Assembly (NCBI GenBank): GCA_963810055.1
Contig: CAWEME010000020.1
Coordinates: 62,001 to 126,000, forward strand
DNA: 64,000 bases
Source of the DNA: REEB95 sp963810055
Lineage (GTDB): Bacteria; Pseudomonadota; Alphaproteobacteria; ATCC43930; CGMCC-115725
Direction of reading: 5' to 3'
Numbering within the stretch: position 1 is the first letter of the stretch; each line of letters starts with the position of its first letter. The notes under the pieces were generated by a model. The model was not told where the DNA came from, searched no databases, and worked only from the letters and a program-made list of their open reading frames with translations. Shown here piece after piece: positions 8,480 to 16,197 of the stretch. Both the position numbers and the translations under genes were made by a program.

Positions 8480-9193
8480 TCAGCCGCGCGCGGCCAGAAG
8501 AGTCTCGACATAGGCCGGCACGATTTCGCTCGCCTTGCCGTAACGGCGCTCGGCGAACAGGGTTTCGCCTTGCGAAGGCTCGAGATTGAGCTCGACCGTG
8601 CGCGCGCCGCGGGCGCGCGCGGAGGATACGAAGCCCGCCGCCGGATAGACGTTGCCCGAGGTGCCGATGGAGATGAAGAGGCCGCAGGATTCGAGCGCGG
8701 CGGATATCCGTTCCATTTCAAGCGGCATCTCGCCGAACCACACTACATGCGGCCGCAAGCCGCCGGGGCATCCACAAGCCGGACAGCAACTGGCGAGCGA
8801 CAGATCGCCGTCGAATTCCTGCACGTCGCCGCAAGCCAGGCAGCGCACCTTGCGCATCTCGCCATGCATGTGGACGAAACGCCGGGAACCGGCGCGTTCG
8901 TGCAGATCGTCGATGTTCTGGGTCACCAGCAGGAAATCGCCCTGCCAGCCCGATTCGAGCGCGGCCAGCGCATGGTGCGCGGCGTTGGGCTGGACGTGGC
9001 TCGCCAGCAAATTGCGCCGCCTTTGATTGTAGAATTCGTGGACGAATTCCGGATCGCGGGCGAAGGCTTCGGGCGTGGCTACGTCCTCGACCCGGTAGCG
9101 CGCCCAGATGCCGTCGGCGTCGCGGAAGGTCGACAGCCCGGATTCCTTGGAGATGCCGGCGCCGGTGAGGACGACGATGGCTGGCGCATTCAT
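8480..9193 (-). CDS. cobB: NAD-dependent protein deacylase (sirtuin, class III type)
   Basis: A 237-residue sirtuin that removes acyl groups from lysines using NAD+. The NAD-binding GAGISKESGLSTFRD starts at residue 11. TQNIDDLHERAG and the catalytic His110 (VHMHGEM) follow. A zinc finger has C118-LA-C121 and a later CPAC pair. EFYNQRRR places Tyr55 and Arg58 in the Y-x-x-R arrangement that binds succinyl/malonyl groups in SIRT5-like and CobB enzymes, so desuccinylase activity is expected in addition to deacetylation. It lies in a run of minus-strand genes from gpsA down to iorB. Confidence 0.92.
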   Translation of the reverse strand: MNAPAIVVLTGAGISKESGLSTFRDADGIWARYRVEDVATPEAFARDPEFVHEFYNQRRRNLLASHVQPNAAHHALAALESGWQGDFLLVTQNIDDLHERAGSRRFVHMHGEMRKVRCLACGDVQEFDGDLSLASCCPACGCPGGLRPHVVWFGEMPLEMERISAALESCGLFISIGTSGNVYPAAGFVSSARARGARTVELNLEPSQGETLFAERRYGKASEIVPAYVETLLAARG

Positions 9194-9205
9194 GATTTCA
9201 AATTA

Positions 9206-9910
9206 TCACGCCTTCAGCCCGGCGAGCCAGGATTCGAGGCAGGATTTGGCCTGGGGCGCGAGCTCGGCGGCGAATTTGGCGGCGTCGGCCCGGAGCCGCG
9301 GCACCGAAACGCGCGGCGTCGCCGCGATCTCGACGGCGTGACCGACATACCAGCGCTCCAAACCGCGCGCGGTCACTTCAAGATGGAATTGCAGCGCCAG
9401 GCCGAAGCGTTTCACGGCGAAGGCCTGGTTGGGCGTGCGCGGCGTCGAGGCGAGATGGGTCGCGCCCGAGGGCAGCTCGAAAGTGTCGCCGTGCCAATGC
9501 AGCACGCGCGTGCCGGGCTTGATCTTGGCGAGCGGAGATTCGCGGCCCGGGGCGCTCAAGGTGATCCCCGCCCAGCCGATCTCCTTGAAGCCGGCGGCAT
9601 GGACTTTCGCGCCCAGCGCGCGGGCCATGAGCTGCGCGCCGAGGCAGATGCCGAGCACCGGCTTCTCCGCCTTGAGGCGTTTTTCGATGAGCTGTAGCTC
9701 GGGCTTGAGGAAGGGATAACGGTCTTCCTCATAGGCGCCGATCGGCCCGCCCAGCACCACCAGCAGCTCGCATTGGGCGAGATCGGCGGCGGACAGGTCG
9801 TCGACCGCGGCTTCGCGGTAGGACACCTTATATCCCGCGGCTTCGAGCGCCGGGGCGAAGGCGTCCAAATCCTCGAAGGCGACGTGGCGAAGGGCGATGG
9901 CGGAGGGCAT
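9206..9910 (-). CDS. Class I glutamine amidotransferase (stand-alone)
   Basis: A 234-residue stand-alone amidotransferase domain of the GMP-synthase-like type. The nucleophile Cys sits in PVLGICLGAQLMARALG, and the catalytic His-x-Glu is in ALQFHLEVT near residue 175. VVLGGPIGAYEED forms the oxyanion-side loop. Such proteins hydrolyse glutamine or gamma-glutamyl compounds. No synthetase partner is adjacent, so the acceptor is unknown and gamma-glutamyl hydrolase activity is possible. The ATG at 9910 lies only five bases after the gpsA stop (9916), indicating co-transcription with gpsA. Confidence 0.85.
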   Translation of the reverse strand: MPSAIALRHVAFEDLDAFAPALEAAGYKVSYREAAVDDLSAADLAQCELLVVLGGPIGAYEEDRYPFLKPELQLIEKRLKAEKPVLGICLGAQLMARALGAKVHAAGFKEIGWAGITLSAPGRESPLAKIKPGTRVLHWHGDTFELPSGATHLASTPRTPNQAFAVKRFGLALQFHLEVTARGLERWYVGHAVEIAATPRVSVPRLRADAAKFAAELAPQAKSCLESWLAGLKA

Positions 9911-9915
9911 GGCGG

Positions 9916-10917
9916 TCAGCTTTTCTTGGGCGCTTCGGGCTTGAAAGGCCGCGCCAGCAGCGCCTCGATCGAACGGTCGACATCGGCGCCCCGGTGCAGG
10001 ATGGAATCGACCGCCGCCGAGATCGGCATCTCGATGCCGAGTTTCCCGGCGAGTTCGACGCAGGCCGCGGCCGAGGAAACGCCTTCGGCGACGGAACGGC
10101 GCGACGCCAGGATGGATTCCAATTTCCGCCCCTCGCCCAGCGCGATGCCGAGCGAAAGATTGCGCGATTGCGGCCCGGTGCAGGTGAGGACGAGATCGCC
10201 CAGGCCCGACAGCCCCATCAGCGTTTCAGGCCGGCCGCCCTTGGCCAGCGCGAGGCGCACCATCTCGGCCAGGCCGCGGGTGATGAGGGCCGCGCGCGCG
10301 TTGTCGCCCAAACGCTTGCCCATGACGATGCCACAGGCGATCGCCATCACGTTCTTGACCGCGCCGCCCACCTGCGCGCCGATCATGTCGTCCGAAAGAT
10401 AGGGACGGAATCCCCGCCCGCCCAGCGCCTCGGCGAGATTCTTGCCCAATGCCTGGTCCGAAGCCGCCAGCGTCACCGCCGTCGGCAGCCCCTTGGCCAC
10501 CTCGGCGGCGAAAGTGGGGCCGGAGAGCACGGCGAGATTCGCCCCCGGCAAAACGGCGGAGGCGGCCTCGCTCAGAAGCGCGCCGGTCTTCTCCTCGATG
10601 CCCTTGGCGCAGATGACGACCGGCGTGCCCTTGGCGAGATGCGGCGCGAGCGCCTTGGCTATTTCGCGCAGATGCTGCGCCGGCGGGACCAGCAGGATGA
10701 CATCGGCCCGAGCCGCAATGCTGAGATCCGATGTCGCGGTTATGCCGGCTTGGAGCTTGACGCCGGGAAGGAAAAGCGGATTTTCGCGCGCGCGGTTGAC
10801 CGCATCGACCACCTCGGCCTCGCGCGCCCACAGTACGACCTCGCGCCCGGCGCGGCGCAGGATCTGCGCCAACGCGGTGCCCCAGGCCCCGCCGCCGATG
10901 ATGCCGAAACTTTGCAT
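9916..10917 (-). CDS. gpsA: Glycerol-3-phosphate dehydrogenase [NAD(P)+]
   Basis: A 333-residue cytosolic enzyme reducing dihydroxyacetone phosphate to sn-glycerol 3-phosphate for phospholipid synthesis. The N terminus is a Rossmann fold with IIGGGAWGTALAQIL. VICAKGIEEKTG and VLSGPTFAAEVAKGLPTAV follow. The catalytic Lys lies in QVGGAVKNVMAIACGI near residue 190. The C-terminal helical domain contains GLAEMVRLALAKGG and the conserved GLSGLGDLVLTCTGPQSRN. Length is normal for the family. In many alphaproteobacteria gpsA is next to tsaD; here three unrelated genes separate them. Confidence 0.95.
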   Translation of the reverse strand: MQSFGIIGGGAWGTALAQILRRAGREVVLWAREAEVVDAVNRARENPLFLPGVKLQAGITATSDLSIAARADVILLVPPAQHLREIAKALAPHLAKGTPVVICAKGIEEKTGALLSEAASAVLPGANLAVLSGPTFAAEVAKGLPTAVTLAASDQALGKNLAEALGGRGFRPYLSDDMIGAQVGGAVKNVMAIACGIVMGKRLGDNARAALITRGLAEMVRLALAKGGRPETLMGLSGLGDLVLTCTGPQSRNLSLGIALGEGRKLESILASRRSVAEGVSSAAACVELAGKLGIEMPISAAVDSILHRGADVDRSIEALLARPFKPEAPKKS

Positions 10918-10928
10918 GACGCCGCTAT

Positions 10929-10987
10929 CGCCTCCCGCGATTCACGCCCGGATGAAACACGGGAGAGGGATGCGGCGCAAGCGCCGG
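10929..10987 (+). repeat. Dispersed repeat, family 2 (copy A)
   Basis: About 59 bp: CGCCTCC..GCGATTCACG...GATGAAACACGGGAGA.GGAT.CGGCGC.AGCGCCGG. A second copy is at 11959-12019. It lies just upstream of the gpsA start. Confidence 0.6.
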
Positions 10988-11087
10988 CGCGCGCCGCGAA
11001 CCGGTTGCCAAAGACAAGCCCCGATGGCTAAATAAGCGCTCACGGGCAAAGTCGGCCAAAAAGGCCGGGCTCACAGGGGAGGACGGC

Positions 11088-11819
11088 ATGAACACGGTTT
11101 GGCGTGCGGTATTCGGGCTGTTCGCGGCGGGCGCGGCGGCGGGGCTTCTCGCCTCGCCTTCATCCGCCCAGACGCTTTCGGTGAAAGTCGATTCGATCAA
11201 GAACGGCAGCGCGCTGGCCGATCAATATGCGTTCTGCGCGCCGGCGGCGCAGGGGCACACCAAGCCCGGCGCCAACATCAATCCCAGCGTTTCCTGGTCC
11301 AAGGGGCCGGCCGGCACCAAATCCTACGCCATCATCCTCTACGACACGGATTCGCCGGCCGAACACCGCGAGAGGATGAACCAGGAAGGCGTGACGATGG
11401 GAGCCGACATCGCGCGGAGGACTTTTTACCACTGGGTCCTGATCGACATTCCGGCGGGCGTCACGTCGATCGCGAAAGGCGAGGATTCCAACGCCCGCGT
11501 GGTCCACGGCATGCCGCAAACGCCGTCCAAGGTGGGCTTGCGCGGCCTCAACAGCTACACCGTGGTCACGGCCAGCAACCCGGCGATGGCGGGCGCCTAT
11601 TTCGGCTATGACGGGCCGTGCCCGCCCTGGAACGACACCTTGCCGCACCATTACCATTTCGCGGTCTATGCGCTGGACGTGCCGGAGCTCGCCATCGGCG
11701 GCGGCTTCGACGCCGCCGACGCGATGGCGGCGATGAAGGGCCATGTGCTGGCGCAGGGCGAGGCGCTCCAGCTCTACTCGCAAAACCCGGCCGTCACCGC
11801 GAAGCTGCCGAAAAAATAA
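11088..11819 (+). CDS. Exported YbhB/YbcL-type PEBP-family protein
   Basis: A 243-residue protein related to the Raf-kinase-inhibitor/phosphatidylethanolamine-binding fold. Residues 1-28 are a signal peptide (FGLFAAGAAAGLLASPSSAQ), so this copy is periplasmic. The core shows NPSVSWSKGPAGTKSYAIILYDTDSP (ligand-pocket Asp) and FYHWVLIDIPAGVTSI, followed by YFGYDGPCPPWNDTLPHHYHFAVYAL with the family's GPCPP and H-Y-F features. Ligands of bacterial members are poorly known. GGGGAGGACGGC is a good ribosome-binding site. The gene is divergent from gpsA and followed by hairpin repeats. Confidence 0.88.
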   Translation: MNTVWRAVFGLFAAGAAAGLLASPSSAQTLSVKVDSIKNGSALADQYAFCAPAAQGHTKPGANINPSVSWSKGPAGTKSYAIILYDTDSPAEHRERMNQEGVTMGADIARRTFYHWVLIDIPAGVTSIAKGEDSNARVVHGMPQTPSKVGLRGLNSYTVVTASNPAMAGAYFGYDGPCPPWNDTLPHHYHFAVYALDVPELAIGGGFDAADAMAAMKGHVLAQGEALQLYSQNPAVTAKLPKK

Positions 11820-11825
11820 GAACCC

Positions 11826-11880
11826 CGTAGCACAGCCTCGGGCCGATTCTTCAGGCCCGAGGCGTCGTGCGAAGCGAAAC
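11826..11880 (+). repeat. Family 1 palindromic element (copy C)
   Basis: CGTAGCACA, then a perfect 10-bp stem GCCTCGGGCC/GGCCCGAGGC around a 9-nt loop, then GTGCGAAGCGAAAC. It follows the PEBP gene stop by six bases and may double as its transcription terminator. Confidence 0.75.
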
Positions 11881-11888
11881 GGATAAGA

Positions 11889-11946
11889 GCGTAGCAAAGC
11901 CATCGCCCAAATCGAGGGCGATGGCGTCTTGCGCAGCGAATGAAAC
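11889..11946 (+). repeat. Family 1 palindromic element (copy D)
   Basis: GCGTAGCAAAGCC, a perfect stem GCCATCGCCC/GGGCGATGGC with a 7-nt loop, then GCGCAGCGAATGAAAC. The ends are conserved with copy C but the stem sequence is entirely different, which points to compensatory change. Confidence 0.75.
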
Positions 11947-11958
11947 ACGAGCGCGCAC

Positions 11959-12019
11959 CGCCTCCGGCGATTCACCGCAAGCGATGAAACGCGGGAGACG
12001 GATACGGCGCGAGCGCCGG
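11959..12019 (+). repeat. Dispersed repeat, family 2 (copy B)
   Basis: Matches 10929-10987 over nearly its whole length (CGCCTCC.GGCGATTCAC...GATGAAAC.CGGGAGA.GGAT.CGGCGC.AGCGCCGG). It lies downstream of the haem-binding-protein gene, between converging genes. Confidence 0.6.
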
Positions 12020-12031
12020 TTGGATTCGGCC

Positions 12032-12562
12032 TTACTTCACCATGTCGGCGCCGACTTGACACACGGTCGCGTCCTGCGAGCCGGTGCCGCCGGAGCAGCC
12101 GAGGCCGCCGATGACCTTGCCGTTCTCGATCAGCGGGAATCCGCCGCGCGAGGCGATCACGTCGTCGAGCGTCATCACGTAGGTGAAGCCGCCCTTCTGG
12201 ATGGCGTCCTCGAACACCTTGGTCTGGCGGCGGTACTTCACCGCGGTGCGCGCCTTGTGCTGCGAGATCGAAACCGAGGCGAGCTGGGCGCCGTCCATGC
12301 GCTCGAACGCGACCAGGTTGCCGCCGGTATCGACCACGGCGATGTTCATCGCCCAGCCGCGCTTTTTGGTTTCGGCCTCGACCGCGGCAATCAGCTGCTT
12401 GGCATGGGCGAGGTTGATCGATGCACCATAGGGCTCGCTGAACGGCATCTTGTCGGGCACGACGTCGAGCGGATTGGCCGGCGGAGCGGCTTGCTGCGCC
12501 ATGGCCGAACCGGCGAGAAGCGCGGCGCCGGCCGCGATAACGGCGAGACTGCGGAACTTCAT
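12032..12562 (-). CDS. Exported GlcG/HbpS-type haem-binding family protein
   Basis: A 176-residue protein of the GlcG/HbpS (DUF336) family. The start at 12562 is preferred because GGGAGGACAAGCC lies just upstream and a clean signal peptide follows (KFRSLAVIAAGAALLAGSAMAQ). The mature part has the family pattern AKQLIAAVEAETKKRGWAMNIAVVDTGGNLVAFERMDGAQLASV, TYVMTLDDVIASRGGFPLIENGKVIGGLGCSGGTGSQDATVCQVG. Members bind haem or small metabolites in the periplasm or outside the cell. The two Cys in the GLGCSGG...VCQ stretch are notable. It is transcribed towards the PEBP gene. Confidence 0.82.
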   Translation of the reverse strand: MKFRSLAVIAAGAALLAGSAMAQQAAPPANPLDVVPDKMPFSEPYGASINLAHAKQLIAAVEAETKKRGWAMNIAVVDTGGNLVAFERMDGAQLASVSISQHKARTAVKYRRQTKVFEDAIQKGGFTYVMTLDDVIASRGGFPLIENGKVIGGLGCSGGTGSQDATVCQVGADMVK

Positions 12563-12650
12563 TGGCTTGTCCTCCCATAAGTTTTTGTTTGAACGGCGCA
12601 TCTTAGCCGCCGCCGCGGGGTTTCGCCAGACGCGCCGCGATCACGGTTTT

Positions 12651-12712
12651 GTTTGGTTTCGCTCTAAACGAGCTACGCCCTGTTGTTTTGCTTCGCTCTT
12701 AACGAGCTACGC
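12651..12712 (-). repeat. Family 1 minimal elements, two tandem copies (E1, E2)
   Basis: Two 28-bp units at 12651-12678 and 12685-12712, 25 of 28 positions identical. On the minus strand each reads GCGTAGCTCGTT.AGAGCGAA followed by a C/A-rich end. They sit in the 268-bp gap between the haem-binding and beta-propeller genes; apart from these and a short direct repeat at 12738-12757, nothing else is recognisable in that gap. Confidence 0.7.
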
Positions 12713-12830
12713 CTTGGCGGCCGCTCCGGAAGCCGGATCGAGCGGCCAGCGCGGGCGGAACCCTGGCTCGCCCTTGCCCGCGGTGGTACAGTTGGATCGG
12801 CCGGCGCGAGACCGGCTCAGGGAGGAAATC

Positions 12831-14009
12831 ATGCGGAGAATTCTGGGCGCGGCCGCGCTGGCCGCCGTGATGGGATGCGCCGCCGTGGCGCAGGCCCAAT
12901 ATCTGGTCGTCGGCAATGACGAGAAGCTCATATTCAAGGACGGCAAGCCGGTCTTGGCCCTGCCGGGCAAGGACACGCTGTCGATCATCGACATCCGCGA
13001 CGGCGCCAAGCCGCGCATCGTCGCGACCTTGCCGCTCATCAACAGCGTCATCGGCCCGCCGACCAACCTCGCGATCACGCCGGACAACAAGCTGGCCCTG
13101 GTCGCCAGCTCGATCGACGTGGTCAAGGACGGCGACAATCTGAAGAACGTGCCGGACAACAAGCTCTTCGTCATCGACCTGACGGCGAAACCGCCGGCGG
13201 TGATTGCGACGCTCCAGCTCGGCAAGCAGCCTTCGGGCATGGCGATCAACCGCGCCGGCACCTTGGCGCTGGTCACTAATCGCGCCGACAACACGGTGAG
13301 CGTCCTGACGATCAGCGGCAAGACCGTCACGGTCGCCAGCAGCGTGGCGCTCGCGCCCGCCGACGCGCCGAACCAGCAATTGTCCGCCGTGGCCATCACG
13401 CCCGACGGCAAGCGCGCGCTGGTGGCCAAGACGGGGATCAACAAGGTGGCACTGCTCGACATCGACGGCGCCAATGTCACCTACAAGGGCTACGACATGA
13501 TCGCCGGCGTTTTTCCCTACAACGTCCAGATCACCGCGGACGGCAAGCTCGGCCTGGTCAACAACAACGGCAATAGTGGCGTCGGCGACGGCCAGGTGGA
13601 CACGGTGGCGGTCATCGACATGACGCTCGATCCGCCGCGCGTGGTCGATTTTATCGCGGTCGGCGACGCGCCCGAGGGACTGGCGATACGCCCGACCGGC
13701 GGTTATGCCGTGTCGCTGATGACCAACGGCTCCGGCGGCAGCGCGCCGCCGACCGCCTTTTTCCGCCACGACCATTCGGTCGCCGTGCTCTTGAAGATCG
13801 ACGGCAAGAAGGTGCGCAAGGTGTCGGAAACCGAGGTCGGCGGGCTAGCCGAAGGCATCGCCTTCAGCCCGGACGGGAAGTATCTCTATGCCGCCAATGA
13901 CGCCGACCAGGACATAACCGTGCTGCGCCTCGAGGGCAACAAGCTGGTGCCGGTGGGTTCGCTCAAGCTGCCGGGCCACCCCGCCTCGATGCGCGGCAGC
14001 ACGCCCTGA
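12831..14009 (+). CDS. Exported YVTN-type beta-propeller protein
   Basis: A 392-residue secreted protein. The start ATG at 12831 has AGGGAGGAAATC directly upstream; the longer upstream frame is non-coding in character. The signal peptide is RRILGAAALAAVMGCAAVAQA-Q. Repeats of the 40-odd-residue beta-propeller type recur: NLAITPDNKLALVASS, GMAINRAGTLALVTNRADNTVSVL, AVAITPDGKRALVAKTGINKVALLDI, GIAFSPDGKYLYAANDADQDITVLRL. Family members include lactonase-like enzymes and surface proteins; no catalytic site could be identified, so the function is open. Confidence 0.85.
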   Translation: MRRILGAAALAAVMGCAAVAQAQYLVVGNDEKLIFKDGKPVLALPGKDTLSIIDIRDGAKPRIVATLPLINSVIGPPTNLAITPDNKLALVASSIDVVKDGDNLKNVPDNKLFVIDLTAKPPAVIATLQLGKQPSGMAINRAGTLALVTNRADNTVSVLTISGKTVTVASSVALAPADAPNQQLSAVAITPDGKRALVAKTGINKVALLDIDGANVTYKGYDMIAGVFPYNVQITADGKLGLVNNNGNSGVGDGQVDTVAVIDMTLDPPRVVDFIAVGDAPEGLAIRPTGGYAVSLMTNGSGGSAPPTAFFRHDHSVAVLLKIDGKKVRKVSETEVGGLAEGIAFSPDGKYLYAANDADQDITVLRLEGNKLVPVGSLKLPGHPASMRGSTP

Positions 14010-14013
14010 GCGG

Positions 14014-15072
14014 CTAGCTTAGAGCGGCCGCCGGGTCGAGCGGCCAGCGCGGGCGCGGCGCGAAATCGAGCCCGTCGACGAGGCCCTGCTTGAGCCGTTC
14101 GATCCCGGCCCAGGCGATCATCGCCGCGTTGTCGGTGCAGAGATCGGGCGGCGGCAGGACCAAAGCGCAGCCCTGTTGCGCGGCCAGGGCGGCCAAGCCC
14201 GCGCGCAGCTTGGCATTGGCCGCGACGCCGCCCGCCGCCACCAAATGGCGCGCCTTGGGATGGCGGGCACGGAAGAGATCGAGCGCGTTGGCGGTGCGGT
14301 CGAGCAGGCAATCGTTGATGGCGTCCTGGAGCGAGGCCGCGAGATCGGCGCAAGCGCGCGCGTCGAGCCGGCCTTCGGCTTCGAGCCGCGCCACAATCTG
14401 GGCCAGGGCGGTCTTCAATCCCGAGAAGGAGAAGTCGCAACCGGCGCGGCCCAGCATCGGCCGCGGCAAGGGAAAGCGCGCGGCCTTGCCGGTTTCGGCC
14501 GCGCGCGCCACCGCCGGCCCGCCGGGATAACCCAGGCCCAGGAGCTTCGCCCCCTTGTCGAAACATTCGCCCGCCGCGTCGTCGACCGTCGAACCCAGGC
14601 GGCGATAACGCCCCACGCCTTCGACGATCTGCAACTGACAATGCCCGCCCGAGACCAGCAGCAGCAGATAAGGAAAGGCCACGTCTCCGATCAGCCGCGC
14701 CGACAGCGCGTGACCTTCGAGATGATTGACGGCGATGAAGGGGAGCTTGCGCACATAGGCGATCGCCTTGGCTTCCATCACCCCCACCATGATGCCGCCG
14801 ATCAGGCCAGGGCCGCCGGTGGCCGCGACGGCGGAAAGATCGCCGAAGCCAACGCCCGCCTGTTCCAGCGCGGCGGATATCAGGCCGTCGAGATGATCTA
14901 AATGCGCGCGCGCCGCGATCTCGGGCACGACGCCGCCATAGGGGCGATGCTCCTCGATCTGCGACAGCACCAGATTGGCGCGGATGCGCGGCCCGTCTTC
15001 ATGTAAAGGGGCATCCGCCACCACCGCGCAGGCGGTTTCGTCGCAACTGGTTTCGATGCCCAAAATCAACAT
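14014..15072 (-). CDS. tsaD: tRNA N6-adenosine threonylcarbamoyltransferase
   Basis: A 352-residue essential enzyme that transfers the threonylcarbamoyl group to A37 of ANN-decoding tRNAs, working with TsaB, TsaE and TsaC. The start at 15072 gives the family N terminus MLILGIETSCDETACAVV; the longer frame to 15216 is not conserved. Motifs: HRPYGGVVPEIAARAHLDHL, NHLEGHALSARL (metal-binding His pair), PYLLLLVSGGHCQLQIVEG, GGPAVARAAETG, and VAAGGVAANAKLR near the end. It is divergent from hemC, as is common in alphaproteobacteria. Confidence 0.96.
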   Translation of the reverse strand: MLILGIETSCDETACAVVADAPLHEDGPRIRANLVLSQIEEHRPYGGVVPEIAARAHLDHLDGLISAALEQAGVGFGDLSAVAATGGPGLIGGIMVGVMEAKAIAYVRKLPFIAVNHLEGHALSARLIGDVAFPYLLLLVSGGHCQLQIVEGVGRYRRLGSTVDDAAGECFDKGAKLLGLGYPGGPAVARAAETGKAARFPLPRPMLGRAGCDFSFSGLKTALAQIVARLEAEGRLDARACADLAASLQDAINDCLLDRTANALDLFRARHPKARHLVAAGGVAANAKLRAGLAALAAQQGCALVLPPPDLCTDNAAMIAWAGIERLKQGLVDGLDFAPRPRWPLDPAAALS

Positions 15073-15156
15073 GGGGATATCAGCATGGCGGGGACCATAA
15101 TCCTCCGTTTTTGCCGCGTCCATGCGAGGCGGCGGACCGTTCTTCCCCCTCCCTAA

Positions 15157-15181
15157 CCCTCCCCCGTTACACGGGGGAGGG
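15157..15181. repeat. Intergenic GC hairpin in the tsaD-hemC gap
   Basis: A perfect 11-bp inverted repeat, CCCTCCCCCGT/ACGGGGGAGGG, with a 3-nt loop. Elements of this CCCTCCCC...GGGGAGGG form are common dispersed hairpins in alphaproteobacteria. It lies between two divergent starts, so it is unlikely to be a simple terminator. Confidence 0.6.
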
Positions 15182-15246
15182 AAGCAAAGCGCAGCTTTGC
15201 GGGTGGGGGCCTTCACTTCGCCGCCAGATACGCCTAAGAACAGGAC

Positions 15247-16197
15247 ATGGCCCCGCCCCTTTTACGCCTCGGCACCCGCAGCAGCCCGCTCGCGCTGGCC
15301 CAGGCCGGAGAGCTGTGGCATTGGCTGGAAGCGGCGCATGAGGAGCTGGCCGAGCCCGGCGCGATCGAAACCATCGTTATCCGCACCAGCGGCGACGGCA
15401 TGGCCGACCGCAATTTGTCCGAGGAAGGCGGCAAGGGCCTGTTCACCAAGGAGATCGAGGAGGCGCTGCTGGCCGGATCGATCGATCTCGCCGTCCATTC
15501 GATGAAGGACGTGACCGCGGGCTTGCCCAAGGGACTGGCGATATCCTGCCTGCTGCCGCGCGCGGACCCGCGCGACGCGCTGGTTTCGGCCAAGGCCGCG
15601 AGCCTGAAGGCCTTGCCGGAAAACGCGACATTGGGCACCAACTCGCTCCGGCGCCAGGCGCTGGCGCTTCACGCCCGGCGCGATCTGAAGATCGTGCCGC
15701 TCCGGGGCAATGTCGGCACCCGCCTCGACAAGCTCCGCTCCGGAAGCATGGACGCGACCATCCTCGCGGTCGCCGGATTGCGCCGCCTCGGCCTCGCCAG
15801 TCACATCGCCGCCATCCTCGAGCCCGCGGAGATGCTGCCGGCGCCGGCGCAAGGCGCGATCGGCGTCGAGATCCGCGAAAACGACGGCAAGACGCGGCGC
15901 TATCTGACGCCGCTCAATGACAAGGCGACCGAGACCTGCGTCAACGCCGAGCGCGCGGTGCTGACGGCGCTGGGCGGCGATTGCCGCACGCCTCTTGGAG
16001 CGCTGGCGAAGATCGCCAGCGGGAGACTGGTTCTGGACGCGCTGGTGATCCGGCCCGACGGTTCGGATCGCGTGGCCGTGCGGCGCGAAGGCAGCCCCAA
16101 GGATGCGGCTTCGTTGGGCGCGGATGCGGGGGCGGAGCTCAAAGCGCGCGCCGGAGCGGATTTTCTCGCCGGGCTTGCCGGCAAGGCGGGCGCGTGA
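15247..16197 (+). CDS. hemC: Porphobilinogen deaminase (hydroxymethylbilane synthase)
   Basis: A 316-residue enzyme of tetrapyrrole synthesis, polymerising four porphobilinogen units into hydroxymethylbilane. N-terminal LRLGTRSSPLALAQAGELW, DLAVHSMKDV, LPRADPRDALVS, LGTNSLRRQALAL and LRGNVGTRLDKL are all family signatures. Cys246 in GGDCRTPLGALA should carry the dipyrromethane cofactor. It is the first gene of hemC-hemD-mitofilin-like-hemY, and its TGA overlaps the hemD GTG. Confidence 0.97.
   Translation: MAPPLLRLGTRSSPLALAQAGELWHWLEAAHEELAEPGAIETIVIRTSGDGMADRNLSEEGGKGLFTKEIEEALLAGSIDLAVHSMKDVTAGLPKGLAISCLLPRADPRDALVSAKAASLKALPENATLGTNSLRRQALALHARRDLKIVPLRGNVGTRLDKLRSGSMDATILAVAGLRRLGLASHIAAILEPAEMLPAPAQGAIGVEIRENDGKTRRYLTPLNDKATETCVNAERAVLTALGGDCRTPLGALAKIASGRLVLDALVIRPDGSDRVAVRREGSPKDAASLGADAGAELKARAGADFLAGLAGKAGA

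Noticed and set aside
5829..8513. Long plus-strand frame (894 codons) opposite iorA and the MetE-like gene
   Set aside because: It is an antisense shadow of GC-rich coding DNA: no recognisable domain, Arg/Gly/Ala/His-biased composition, and the minus-strand genes carry clear family motifs.
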